Shown here in pieces: positions 20,401 to 35,400 of a DNA stretch of 64,000 nt; within the stretch, counting starts at the first letter, position 1, and each line of letters opens with the position of its first letter. This stretch comes from Siphonodentalium dalli (Eukaryota > Mollusca > Scaphopoda > Gadilida > Siphonodentaliidae), in NCBI GenBank assembly GCA_032622095.1, contig CP136061.1:20772991-20836990 (forward strand), read 5' to 3'. The position numbers and the translations under genes were made by a program. Under the pieces are notes generated by a model. The model was not told the DNA's origin. It saw only the letters and a list, made by a program, of their open reading frames with translations, and did no database searches.

Positions 20401-23400
20401 TCACAGCTTAGTTTGGGTCGGAATCCATGTTGGTTTTGATGTAGTAGTTGCTTTTCGTTGAGGTGGGACATGATGTTAGATACTATGATATGTTCTAGGG
20501 TTTTGCTCAGAATACATGTGAGTGAGATGGGGCGATAGTTTTCAGGTTTGGATTTGGAGCCTTTTTTGAATATTGGGGAAACAATTGCTACTTTCCAGTC
20601 AGAAGGGACAGTGCCTGAGTTAAAAGAACTCTGGAAGAGGTCTGCAATTATTGCAGAGATTTCGTCTCTTACCTCTTTAAGGAAGCGGGGTGAAATTTGG
20701 TCGATACCATAAGCTTTGTTTGGTTTTAACCTTGAAAGTGCGGCACAAACACCATTTGTAGTTATTTCTACATCTGGCATGTCAGTATCATTAGGACAGA
20801 TCAGGGATTTAAGTTCGCAGATGTGGGTTTAGAGGTTGAGGCTTAGTAAATGCAGAGTGGAACTGGGCGTTTAGAGCTTCGGCCTGCTTGGTGGGGTCTG
20901 TGATCACTTCACCATCTACTTTCCGAGGAGCGACACCGTTATTTTCTGACTTCTGATGTTTTATGAAAGACCAGAATTTTTTGCTGGGCTTGGTGATGTT
21001 TTCTGTTAGGTCCAGGCAGTATTGTTGTCTTCAGTTATGATGGATTCTATGTGGTCCCAGTAAGCTTTTCTGGATTTTCTTTGGATAGCATGTTTAAGGG
21101 CTCTTTCTTTGTACTGAAGATTTTCGTGTTTTTATACCTGCGTTTTCTGATATATTTGTGAAGACGAGTGCGTTTTTTATCAGCTTCTTAAGATTAGCCT
21201 GTTATCCATGGTGCATGTTGTCTGCTACTAAGTGTCTTGGTTGGGATGTGCTTAGTTATTAGTTCAGAGCTTTTTTCTTTGATCAACTGCCATTTCTGTT
21301 CTACATTTAGATTTAGAATTGCACTCTGCGTCTTGTAGAAAGTTTGGAAGTTTCTCTATATCCCAAAATTGGCAGATGACACATTGCATAATCGAGGTTC
21401 CAAATTGGTGTACATCACAATATTCACCATTTGGGAACTTCAGTCTGAGTCTATGTCTCCCATAACATAATTTTGGTGATGCTAGCCTACTGCAGGATAG
21501 CGTCACTATATTCACCCTCTGGGGGGACCTCATTCTGCAAATTCAGGCAAAATAAACTCAGGCTTGTTGCTGAGTGAACACATGGAGCATGTTCGCGATT
21601 GACAGCACGTTAAATATGTCACTGCGCAGAGTAGCATAATTGAGTGCAACCAGAATTGTTTACTATAGGACAGAAATGTCAACAAAAACAGAAATGAGAT
21701 AATCCATTCAGGGATTAATGACTGAAAATAACTTATGTACTCACAGTTTTTGGGCGCTGGATCTTCTTATAATCCGAGTTGTTCATTATTTCCATCTGTC
21801 CCTCTGAATTGAGGCCACCAGGTGTGAGACTGCGATTTGCTGGCCAGTTTACGGGAGGCGGCCACACACCTGTACTATTTGTAGCCTTATTTGGCACAAC
21901 TGATCGTGTTGTGGCTGATCGAGACCTCGTTCTTCCTGTGCCTTTAAGAGAAATATGTACCTCAATAAGCCTTGAAATAGTGGGTCTGTCATCTGCAGAA
22001 TGTGGTCGCAAGAGGGTGAATTTAGTGATGTTATCTCACACAGTGGGCTAGCATCACTAAATTCACCCTCTGGAGACCTCATTCTGCATAGATTCTAATC
22101 TTCTGGGAAGTATCTATAGTCTCAAAATAGCATTGTTTTTAGTGACTTCTGTTCCGTTTCTATATCACCTAATTTGCAGAAGATAAAATACATAATAGAG
22201 GTGACTAAATGTTACATCACCAACTTGAATCTGATCTTTGGTCTCCCATAGTAGTTGAGGCCTAAGCAGATTGAGGTTCCCAGAGGGTGAATTTGGTGAT
22301 GCTAGTCCACTGTGCCGGATAGCATCACTAAATTCACCCTCTGGGAACCTCATTCTGCAAATGACAGACACATTATTTCAAGACTTGTACCTCAATACCA
22401 CATATATTTTAGGAATAATCTTCATTCCTCATGTAATTTTGCTCACACTAGGGACAAATATCAAACATAACATAGTCATAAGAGCGACGTATTTTAGGGT
22501 TAAGGGTTAAACCAAAATGTTTTACAAACGGAAACATGTTTGGTAACGAGATCCTTCAACAGCTTAGATCTCTATGCCATAACGCATGGCATATCATAAA
22601 AGTAAGCTATACAATGATGTTGGGAAGCACTTAGACGAAATTAAAACATAATTATGAAGCACAGGAATTTTGGCAGTAATGCTATATCATTTGCGAATTA
22701 ATTGGAATAATTCCCCAAGCAAGAATTGTGGAAACTATATTATTGCTGGTAGTGATGAGCAAAATAAATTGACCGGTGAAGCCGGTTTGCTAATTTAAAA
22801 AAAACCCTCCATCCCTCCCCTTTTTTGTTTGTTTAACAGGATTAATGTCTTTGCCTTTTTTCCTACATGCTGCGGTTATTATAATAATCTATGCTGATCT
22901 ATGTCTTACTTACTTGGTGTGACTGGTAGACTAAGAGCAGATTGAGACTTTGTTAAACATGTCTCATAGTCATATACCTGAAAAAAATATGTGAAATTAT
23001 ATGAATTGTATGGCCAAAATATAAAAATACACAAATATAAAAATACACCCAAAAAGGACCTCATCGAAATGTTTTATTTGCATATTCATCAAAACAATTT
23101 CCCAGAATTCAAATATCAATCTCAATATATCTACTATATATTTTGAGACTTCCCTATATATATTTGTATATCCTTTATAGACTCGAAAACGGCTCGACCG
23201 ATTGAGCCCAAACTTGCTGTGTAAGGGTAAAAAGCCACGAGAAGTGTCATCGGACCATTCGCGAGCTCGTGCAACCACTCCTTCACCCTTCAACTGCCAC
23301 CACAATGGGGATTGATGGGTTAATCGCGTGATAATTAATGCGCGCTGTGCGTTGATTGCCTATTGTGCTGTGAGTTGTTGAGCGGTCAGTAATTATTGCC

Positions 23401-26400
23401 TATTGTGCTGCGAGGTGTCGAGCGGTCAGTAATTATCCAGGTGTGGGTGTCGAGTCGAGACGTGAAATTTGTTATGTGTGGTCAACTCGAGACGGGGAAT
23501 ATTTTTGTCGGGTTATTTTGTCCACCCAACACCCGACGTGACCTTGACCTTGAAATGGGTACCCGCAAATGATATTTCGGGGCATCAGCATGCTGTCGGC
23601 ATGCCTGTACGGGGTTACCTTGAAAAACAAACATTAATGGCTCGACCAAAGCCATGGGATCAATCCCGCCAGAGGCGGCTAATCTGCTAGTATCCCTATA
23701 AATAAACACCCCCAATATATAATCCCTCTATATACAATACCGGCATCCACTTTTAACAAAATTGATTTAAAGAATATGGTCATCTCTCTGTATATGCAGA
23801 ATTTAATGCTACATGCCATTGAGATTGAGTGCATTCTCTACTTTCAATGTTAGAATGTTGTTGTCATCAAGTGAAGCTTTTACTATATAACACCTAGCTT
23901 TTTCCTAAATTGTCTATTACTAACCTGCACTTGTAATTCATCGACTCTGTTGAAAGCATCAAGCTTTAAAGTGCGTTCATGTACCAGTTTCTTCTTGACG
24001 GTTGTCAGATCTTTCTTGACTTTATCTTTGGTGATCATGTTCATTTTGGAATTTCTATCCTGATCATGGAGAACTGTCTTCAACTTCCCTTCTTTTTCTT
24101 CGAGCTCATCAACCTAAAAGTAGAACAATTTCTTTTCTTGAGCGGCTGGGTTTATAAAAATTCAAGATTCAGATTAGACCCAGTAAAATATGCTCAAGGG
24201 CATAAATGTCTTAACCCTTTACCCAACAGAAGGGCCCTGTGCCAATGCATTCTCTTATATATATGCGAGTCGACCATAGGTCGCCTCGCATATATAAGAG
24301 AATGCATTGGCTTAACACATTAAAAATTATAAAATTGTTAAAGAATGTAAGAAAAAATGGTAAAAAGTGTTAAAAAAATATTTTTTTAGGCCAATGCATT
24401 CTATTATATATGCGAGGCGACCTATGGTCGACTCGCATATATAAGAGAATGCATTGGCACAGGGCATAACTGTAACTATCACAATGTGATCAAGGAGCCG
24501 GTTCCAATGATATCCATATTTGTATGGTGTTATTGAGACAGACCGAAGATATTTTAGGCTGTTGAAGCTTTATTTGGGCGGTTTTGGCCGTTTTGTTGGG
24601 TAAAGGGTTAAAGCCACATGACGGTTTGCACTCCAAAATACTCCGTAATAATATTCGCTTTTGAATTTTTCCAGTATCGAAATAGGTTGTTAGGTACCTA
24701 CCTTCCTATGAGCATTATATGTCCCAGTAAGACACATTGGAGTCATACAAAATATAACTTCGAACACAATGTACATGCCCCAAACAAAAATGGTGCCATT
24801 TGTATTGATTAGAATTCTGGAATCAGAAACAGAATGTCCAGAAAAGGTATGTGTTATCTTAACCCTTTGAGTGCCAGGTCGATTTTTGTATCAACCCATA
24901 TACCCTGTGCCAATGCATTCTCTTATATATGCGAGTCGACCATAGGTCGCCTCGCATATATAAGAGAATGCATTGGCCTTAATTTTTTTTTTTTTTTTTT
25001 TTACAATTTTAATAATTTATTCTTATATTCTTTAACAGACTTATTTTGTAGGTTTAGGGCCGATGAAATCGGCCCCTGGCACTCAAAGGGTTAAAGTGAA
25101 ACTATTACAAAAAAACTTGACACACTGCTTTCTCTTCATTTTAATCATCATAAACGCTATCTAGTACCATAAATCAGAGTGATGACGTAGTTGCAATTTT
25201 TATGCGACTGCTGACTCAAAAATTGAACTGGCAAAAACGAAACAATCATAAATTGATAAAAACTTTCAGAAACAAAACAATTATTTTCTGTGCTTTTTTG
25301 ACAAATTTGTTTCAGAATTCTTCCGCGTAGATAGATACTTATTACCAAATTATGTGTACATAAATTTTAGGTTCAAGCGAACCATGACTGTTTAACCATA
25401 ATTGTAATGTCAATGGTTGTCAGATTGGGCCAAAACAGGCTAGACGGACAGACGGACCGAGGAATGGACGCATGTAATCCACTATACCAACCAGGGGGTA
25501 TAATAATTTCGTCCCCAGATGGATCTGTTACATACCAGTTTATCGAGATTCTGTTGCTTAGCAAGTTGAAGGTGTCTTCTGCTCCTTTCTTCCTGCAGAA
25601 ACTCATGCTCTTTCTCTAGCTTTATCTTCAACTGCAATGAGAATATTAATAAATGTAAACAAGACCATATATTATGAGATACTGTCCATCCCACTTATTG
25701 GCATAACATATATTAGAATATCCCATTTATTAGCATATTATTATGCTGCACAAAACTATTTCCATTAAATATGTGTAATTTCTACCCCATATTTGCACAG
25801 AAAATTAGGTGGTCCACATTTATAAGTATAGCTAATTGTCAATAGAACCTAACGCACAAGGCGTCTGTCAGCTTACTGAATAACTATAGATGGTGTATGT
25901 CATATGTCATATTGGAAACTGTAACTTGGAAATGGATTATAACATTTTAATACTTTACCCAACAGAACAGAATGGCCCTGTGCCAATCCATTCTCTTATA
26001 TATGCGAGTCGACCATAGGTCGCCTCGCATATATAAGAGAATGCATTGGCTTAACACATTAAAAATTCTAAAATTGTCAAAGAATGTAGAAAAATATTAT
26101 AAAAATTGTTAAAAAATGTAAGAAAAAATTCTAAAATTGTTAAAGAATGTAAGAAAAAATGGTAAAAAGTATTAAAAAAGAATTATTTTAGGCCAATGCA
26201 TTCTCTTATATATGCGAGGCGACCTATGGTCGACTCGCATATATAACAGAATGCATTGGCACAGGGCATAACTGTAACCATCACAATGTGGTCAATGAAC
26301 CGGTTCCAATGATATCCATATTTGTATGGTGTTATTGAGACAGGCCGAAGATATTTTAGGCTGTTGAAGCTTAAGCTTTATATGGGCGTTTTTGGCCATT

Positions 26401-29400
26401 TTGTTGGGTAAAGGGTTCAAGTCAAAACATTTTCTGCCAATCCAAGAAGTCGGTATGGTGTTCGTGTACCCTGCTTTGAGTTATCAGATAAAACATAAAA
26501 CATAAAACAAACCTCCTTTTCGAGATGTTTTTTGAGTTCATTACACTCCTTCTCGGCAGTCGACAGGGCCTTCCTGATGGCGACGAGCTGCTGCCTCAGT
26601 AGTATTACCTCCTCCTCGGCCAGCATCCTCACGTCCAAATATTCCTTCTTACTATTATCTGCATGCTTACGTAATTCTCCAATCTAGAAAAGAAATAATA
26701 GATAGAGTAAAATTAAACAACTTCTACCAGCAAACTATTGAAAAATTTAGGCAAAGCCAAAAATTCAGAAAAATTATCAGTTAAGTGAGTTTCAATTCTC
26801 CATTCCAATTTAACCCTTCCATGACAGGAGCTTCCTGAAATTTTGCGAAAACCCTGTGCCAATGCATTCTCTTATATATGCGAGTCTCCCATATATATAA
26901 GAGAATACATTGGTCTAACAATATTTACCTTGACCTTGGAAGCCAGTGTATTCTCTTACACACATTCCAAATCGAAATGACACCTAAAGTTCATGTTGAT
27001 GTGATTCTGTTATGAAACTCACTGTTTTCATGAAGTTCATGTTGGTGTGATTCTGTTTCCATCCTGTCATCGCTTTCATTTTCAGCACTAGAATGTTGAG
27101 ATCGTGGTTATCATTCTGTAATGCCCGGAGCTGATTCGATGTAGATATGCTTCGTTTTAAGTGCATCTCATCTGAAAATTTAATTGTTGACAAAAATCAC
27201 TTATTTATCCATGGATGCAGCTGTATAATGACAGCTACATAATCACACATAATTTGAATGACTAGGATTGATACCAAATGTATGATGTCAAATATGTATG
27301 GATCAAGCATGGGAATTTACTCCTAAGATGTCATGTTTGTTTATGTTTTGAAAACTGTGCTATAGAGGGGCACTGGAACAGGCATAACAAGAGGTTGCAC
27401 TGGCGGTGCTGACATACCCCCATGGTGGCAAATTTGAACTGACAAAGTATGGTTGAGATATCTGCTTGAATGGGGGAAAAACCCAACATTTTCATACAAA
27501 CAAAGATAAATAACTCTAGAACGTAAAACATAAACAAAACGATTGAACACTCAAATGATTGCCATCATAGTAGTGACCACCCATAAAAAATTTAAATGAT
27601 ACACGTCCAACAGTGGTAGAGATAAGGACAAAAAACCAACACTTCCATACAAACAAAGATGAATAACTGTAGAACGGAAAACCAGAAAAAAACATGCTTG
27701 AACACTCATTTGATTGCCCTCATAGTAGTGAACATCCATACAAAATTTCATTGAGATTCGTCAACCGGTGGTGGAGATATCTGCTCGGACAGACAAAAAA
27801 TCTACATTTTCAGATAAACAAAGATGAATAACGGAAAATCCGGAAAAAAACAATTGAACACTCCAATGAATGCCCTCATAGTAGTCAACATCCATACCAT
27901 ATGTCATTCAGATCTGACAACCGATGTTTGAGATATCTGCCCTGTCAAAATGTGGACAGCCGGACGGATAAATGTCCAGACGGATGGACAAAGTCAATCC
28001 AGTATACTCCCCATTCTCGAGAGTGGGTGTATAACAACCATCTCACACTGGATGGCAAGTGCCCTTGCAAAAACTTTGGTGTATGTTTATGCACAATCCG
28101 GGCAATTTCTCTATCCCATAATGGTTTAAACAGTACTTCCCTGCACTATCATATGGATTTGCACATTATTAAATCTTATCAGGATTTTCACCTTGCATGA
28201 TTATTTGGGACTGTATGCTTATTTGGAACCCTAGGGTAGTTATTTTTCTGGTTTGCCATTTGATAACAGAATATTCACCCATGAATGTTTACTTGATTCC
28301 TATTTATTCATTTGTAGGAATGTTTAGTTAATAATTTCACCTTTTGTTTCATACACTAGGATCTAATTAGCCTGCAACCATGAATACATATTTGAGTAGC
28401 ATTTGAAGAGAATATTATGTATGATAGGTATAGGTGTAAAATGAGAATTTGAGAGAAACACAGAGAATAAGATTCATTGTAGTTTGGTTGTCAAGCACAT
28501 CTATTGCCAAACAGAATTTATGAGTAAATTTACCAGGATCTCCTGTGTGTTTTTGTTTGACAGTCGACATCACCATCATAGCCTCCCGCCTGGTCTCATT
28601 TATTTTCTCGTAGACATCATCATGCAACTCATCTCTACAACAGAGACATTGACATCCCAATAACAGCAATAAAAAATTGTATTATTTTCAGTTCTTATCG
28701 TCTATTCTACCCCAACTTCCACTGAAGCCTGGATATAGTGTGTCTGACATTTGCAGAATGAGGTCCCCAGAGGGTGAATTTTTTCCGCACCGTGGGATAG
28801 AATCACCAAATTAACTCTCTGGGGACATCATTCTGCTTAGGCCTCAACTGCTATGGGAGACCTAGGATCAGATTGAAGTTCCTCAGTTTGATGTTCACCT
28901 ATTCTTACTTCTGGGTGTCGATACGTCCTTCAGGACAACCACCTCTCCATGTATTTTTTCGAATGTGATATTAGTCACTTCGATTATGTAACTTCTGTTC
29001 TGCAAATTAGGGGATATAGAAATTAAACAGAAGGGAAACTAACCACAATGTTAATTTGAGACTATAAATACTTCCCAGAAGATGAGGCCTAAGCAGAATG
29101 AGGTCCCCAGAGGATGAATTTGGTGAGGCTGCCCACTGTGCAGTAAATGTCAGCCATACTATATCTAGGCTTGCCTGCACTTACTGGGGATGCGGAATGA
29201 CGCCAAAGGAGAGAAGACTTAACATAAGCCTTTGGGTTGGTTGTTCGATACCCATTTCATAGATCATTATTATTGTCTTTATATGTTCATAACAGTTACT
29301 GTTGTATGAAAGTTTATGTTACAATGTATATTAGATCTGAAAATAAATTTAGGTTTACACCATAAATACTAAGGCCATTAAATAAAATATCTGTGTTCTC

Positions 29401-32400
29401 AGATAATTAGATCTCAATTTTGAGATGAGGGAGCGAGGTTATTTTTTTTCTCAAATTTTGGAGAACAGACTCCAGAAACAAACAAAATATTTCATTTTTG
29501 TTGTTCAAATCCAATATTTCCAACAGACAAAAAATGTTGGACAAGGCTTTTTAAAAGAATATCAGTGATGAGGGAGGTGCCTGATTGATGTCGGAGGTGC
29601 CTGAGTGACAAGTGAGGTGCCTGAGATATGAAGGAAGTACCTGAGTGACGAGGGAAGTGCCTGAGAGATGAGGGAGGTGCCTGAGTGACGAGGGAGGTGC
29701 CTGAGTGACGAGGGAGGTGCCTGATCGAGTGATGAGGGAGGTGCCTGAGTGATGAGGGAGGTACCTGAGTGACGAGGGAGGTGCATGAAAGATGAGGGAG
29801 GTGCCTGAGTGACGAGGGAGGTGCCTGAGTGACGAGGAAGGTGCCTGAGTGACGAGGAAGGTGCCTGAGTGACGAGGGAGGTGCCTGAGTGACGAGGGAG
29901 GTGCCCGAGTGACGAGCCTGAGTGATGAGGGAGGTACCTGAGTGACGAGGGAGGTGCATGAGAGATGAAGGAGGTGCCTGATTGATGAGGGAGGTGCCTG
30001 AGTGATGAGGGAGGTGCCTGAGAACACAGAACTCTTATTTATTTGGCTTATAAGAATTCTCTAAAGTCAAAATTTTCCTTCTGAATCCATGACTATTTTA
30101 ATGACATCAGAAAGAAAGTTGTACAAACCTGAACACATCAAGCTTGGTTTTAAGCTGTAGTGCAGAGTTGAATAGATTCTGGATGAGATCGTTGTACTCC
30201 TCCTTGACTCGCTCTCGGATGTCTCTCTCCTGTGTCAGACTAAACTCACGCATCTCAGCAACTTTAGCTCTCAAAGCTGTTATTTCTGTTGAATGAAACA
30301 ATTAGGGTTTGACATTGGAAAATACCACCGCAGATGCTGCGATTTAAATCATAGGTGGGGAAAAATCGCAGGTGGGAAAAAGTGGCAAACCCGCAGACAG
30401 TGTTCACGCTGTCGGTAGCCAAATTAGCCAATGGCTAATCTTTTTCGAATTTGGCTAATAAAAATTTCATTTGGCTAAACTTTTGGCTAAACTTTTTTTG
30501 ACCCAAAATGGAGACGGAAATCATGGAGTCAGAAAGCTAATTAATAAAAGCGCTCAATAGATCGCCATTCAAGACGAAGTTAGGTGACGAAAGTACCGGT
30601 ATTTCGTTATTTTCGTACTTATGAAATATCGTTCCGTGTGGCGGCTGTACAAAGGGAACATTATACAACTGATTGACATCTGATCAGTATTTTTGTTTAT
30701 AATATGCTTTGAAGAGAGTTGTTATCAGTGAGCACAATTAATAGGTGAATACCTAGTGGTGACGCTGTTGTTTTAAAGAGTGATTTTTTGTTTATACGCC
30801 GTCGATGACACCGACTATGTAAACAATACGAAACATGTATGCTTTGAAGAGAGTTGTCATCAGTGAGCACAATGAATAGGTGATTAACTAGTGATACCGC
30901 TGCTGTTTTAAGGTGTTTTTGTAATGTCCAATAAATAGGCGGATCGGAATAGTATCCATCATTCACAATTTCCACAATGAGTAATAAACGTAAGCTACCG
31001 AATGCCACATCAGAACGCCCGGCGAAGATAAAAAAACTGACTGACTTTTTCGGACAAAGACAGACATTGCCTTCTATACCACAGACTGAGTGTCCTCTAA
31101 CTGACATACGAAATGACGTTAGTAGATGTGAGGAAGTTACTGAACAGACGAACGAACCTGACGAAGCACTACTGAATACGACGAGACCGAATGACATTTA
31201 TTTACTGACGCCTAAAAAGACTTCTGATCTTCAGACATTGGGCTCTCCGTTGACGAAACGTGCTTTTAGAGACGTGTGGACGATGAATAGACCTTGGTTG
31301 ACGTATGACAATGGGAAGGGTGTGATGTTCTGTAGTGTGTGCATTTAGGCTGGCGTGAGTAATCTTTTCGTGGCTGGCTGCACAACATTGAAACTGCACG
31401 TGATCAAACTTCACGAGACAGCAAAAGGTAAGCTCTAACATTTAGTGTAAACATATTTTTATTTCCAAATCTAACATAATATACAGATGATACAAATATA
31501 CAAATATATATAGAAGAGATAATGTATGGAAATGAGGATCAGACATTTAACATTTAGCCTAATCATCAAAACGTATAAGCTGTATACTGGTTATGTAATT
31601 AATTAAGCCGTCTGCTTTGTTCGTGATAGAAGAGCAGTTCTTAACTCAGTGGTTACGCAATGTGTGTCATTAAATGTATCCCTGGCTTAACTTCATAAAA
31701 GATTTGAATACAATAGATATTCACCAGTTAACACCTTACTATAATAAGCCATTGTTAGCGGCCGTCATGCTATGGTGTCAATAATGTCGACATAGGGTTA
31801 TTACAATTAGTTTGGCGGATTTATGTGATTATAATTATATAGAATGTTAGTTTAATGTTTGCGAATTTCGTTTCAGGTAACAACTCCCATATTTTAGTCA
31901 TTAATTGTGAACCGACCAGAAAACGATGATTTAATTTGGCCAAATTGTTTTTAATTTGGCCAAAAAACATTTGGCTAAAGTTTTTTTCATTTGACTAATA
32001 AAATTTTCATTTGGCTAAACTTTTGGCTAAAGTTTTTTTCGGTCCAGCGTGAACACTGCCCGCAGATGCTGCGATGAGCACTGCAATGTAAATTAAATCA
32101 ATCTACTATTTGAACTTATGTATATAGGTCTCTAGTGTGAAAACAAAGGCAAATTACATTCTCCTCATGCATTTATTGATATAGAATGAATCTCAAGTTT
32201 CTAAACTAACCATTAGGCTATTTGATTTTTTTTTTTAGTTTGAACTTGAATTCGAACTTGAACAATAAATTATATATATTTTTATATTTTATTTCAAGAT
32301 TCTCATGAGAGGTAACAGAGAGATAGTGGTTGTCATAGTAACTTACCCATCAACATATCATGAGCTTGATTTGCCGACTCTATTTGGACCTCGACCTGTA

Positions 32401-35400
32401 TGTTATTTTGAGCTGCTTTCAGCTGATCTTTCAACTGCTTAATTTCCTTTAAATAAGAAATAGAAACAATGTCAATTTATAAAATAAAAAGACTTGGCCA
32501 AATAAAAACATGTCTCATGAGTGTAAAATGAGATTCTTCATTTCACACCACATCTCACACCCTGATGATTGAATCAAATGCTGATCCTACTGTGGGGTAT
32601 AAGATCACTGCCAATGAACACATATATAACATCCAGTCCCAGTCAACTACAGTGCAAATAAGAGCATTGCTAGGTCGTGGCAAAATACATCTGAAGTAAT
32701 TCCAACAAAGGGATATAATTCTGGAGAATATTTGCAGGCCAAACACAAATTCGAACTTGACCTAAAAGTTACTCAAGTTATGTTCTAGAAACAACAGATA
32801 GATGTATGTATGTTGCCACCAACTTTTATAGTCCCTGAGTTTTATTTTTGGGAGACAAAAGCAAAATTTAGTACCTGTTGTTTCTGGTATGACTGCTGGT
32901 GGCTCACTCGTAGCAGGTTCTCATAAAACATAGTATAGCTGCAAAGATAATATAAACTTTAGGTAAGTAAAAGTTTTCATGAACAATTAACTTTAAAGCT
33001 TTTTTGTTCTCAGATATCGTTCAGCACACATTGGTGAATTATAAACCACACACTTAGAAACCATAGTTAACATGGCCAAGCAGTCAGAGTTCCTGAGTTA
33101 TTTAGCTACAATCTCCACTGAGTGTGACATATCTGGAGTTGAAGAAATAACAGCCCATTCTACCCCCTCTATTGCTATATTTTGAAAAGTAATGTTGTTT
33201 TAATTAAGTAGACAAGTATAGATACTCTTCAAACTAGTAAAATAAGAAAATGATCTATAAACTTAATAATGATTACCTTTCATAACTCAGTCTTTCCTTG
33301 GCCATTACATTTCTTGCCAGCTCTGATAAACAGTCGTTGAAATGTTTCTTCTTGAATGATATTTCCAAATCGGTCTCGGTGCAGTCACCCATCACATTGT
33401 CTATAAATGTCTCCGCTATATGTGGTCTGCTGATAGTAAAACTCTCCTTCATTACCTGTATAAAAAAGAAGGAAAATTTGAATAGAGATAGCTTAATATT
33501 TGAAACTTCACATAAACTGCAGAGCAGATATCAGAACATACCTACAGTCACATACTTCAATACTTCAGTGGGAGTAAGAATACACTGCAGTGCAATTGCG
33601 CTACTTTAAGAGTAGCCATATTACTAGTAAGATATTTGTTGTTTTTTTGTTTTTTTTCGAAAGAAAAAACAACAAAATGAATACAAGTTTGGACAAAATT
33701 CTGCATGTTGTGAAAAATTCTAAGTCGCCTGAAAATGTAGGAATACAAGCTCGGATAAAATTCATGCATGTTGCAAACTATTTCGAAATCGATAAAAGTG
33801 GATAACTCCACTAAAAAATATAAAACAATTATACTCACCGATTTCTTCCATAGATCTGTAGGTAAAGCGCTATCTTCTCGTGATCTCTCAGCGAGCACAA
33901 GATTGAATTCTCGGGCGACCTTCTTCCTCAGTTCATTAATCATATGACATTCAAAGCTTTCCAAGAGTCTGAACAGCTAGAAAAATAAAGAGTCTGAACA
34001 GCTAGAAAAATAAATAGTCTGAACAGCTAGAAAAATAAAGAGTCTGAACAGCTAGAAAAATAAAGAGTCAATAAAGAGTCTGAACAGCTAGAAAAATAAA
34101 GAGTCTGAACAGCTAGAAAAATAAAGAGTCTGAACAGCTAGAAAAATAAAGAGTCTGAACAGCTAGAAAAATAAAGAGTCTGAACAGCTAGAAAAATAAA
34201 GAGTCTGAACAGCTAGAAAAATAAAGTGTTGCATTGAGTTGTGCTGGGAATGTTTAAATGTTATCCCCTTTGATGGCAAATAATAAAATGATACACAGAC
34301 ATATTACTGTTCATTACTGTTTGGAATGTTTTGAGCGATACAATGTTCGATTGAATAATGAAGATAATAATGGAATCAATCAATTTTATGAATGGAAGGT
34401 TACAAGGTCCTACATCATCCAATGAAGGTTACAAGGTCCTACATCATCCAATGAAGGTTACAAGGTCCCACATCATCCAATGAAGGTTACATGGTCCTAC
34501 ATCATCCAATGAAGGTTACAAGGTCCTACATCATCCAATGAAGGTTACGAGGTCCTACATCATCCAATGAAGGTTACAAGGTCCTACATCATCCAATGAA
34601 GGTTACGAGGTCCTACATCATCCAATGAAGGTTACGAGGTCCTACATCATCCAATGAAGGTTACAAGGTCCCACATCATCCAATGAAGGTTACAAGGTCC
34701 CACATCATCCAATGAAGGTTACAAGGTCCTACATCATCCAATGAAGGTTACAAGGTCCTACATCATCCAATGAAGGTTACAAGGTCCTACATCATCCAAT
34801 GAAGGTTACAAGGTCCTACATCATCCAATGAAGGTTACAAGGTCCTACATCATCCAATGAAGGTTACGAGGTCCTACATCATCCAATGAAGGTTACAAGG
34901 TCCTACATCATCCAATGAAGGTTACGAGGTCCTACATCATCCAATGAAGGTTACAAGGTCCTACATCATCCAATGAAGGTTACAAGGTCCTACATCATCC
35001 AATGAAGGTTACAAGGTCCTACATCATCCAATGAAGGTTACAAGGTCCTACATCATCCAATGAAGGTTACAAGGTCCTACACCATCCAATGAAGGTTACA
35101 AGGTCCTACATCATCCAATGAAGGTTACAAGGTCCTACATCATCCAATGAAGGTTACGAGGTCCTACATCATCCAATGAAGGTTACAAGGTCCTACATCA
35201 TCCAATGAAGGTTACGAGGTCCTACATCATCCAATGAAGGTTACATGGTCCTACATCATCCAATGAAGGTTACAAGGTCCTACATCATCCAATGAAGGTT
35301 ACGAGGTCCTACATCATCCAATGAAGGTTACAAGGTCCTACATCATCCAATGAAGGTTACGAGGTCCTACATCATCCAATGAAGGTTACAAGGTCCTACA

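Larger units (their letters stand above)
18890..21560. mobile_element. MITE-A copy split by a LINE
   Basis: Left half 18890 to about 19080 (GCAGAATGAGGTCCCCAGAG to CTGGGGACCTCATTCAGC, then the middle segment). The right half resumes near 21320 with TTTCTCTATATCCCAAAATT and ends with the second hairpin and CTCATTCTGCAAATTCAG. The LINE between them inserted into the middle segment. Confidence 0.75.

Noticed and set aside
29492-30027. Overlapping minus-strand open frames of 155-158 codons (HLPRHSGTS repeats)
   Set aside because: They come from a 20-bp minisatellite open in several frames; composition is purely repetitive.
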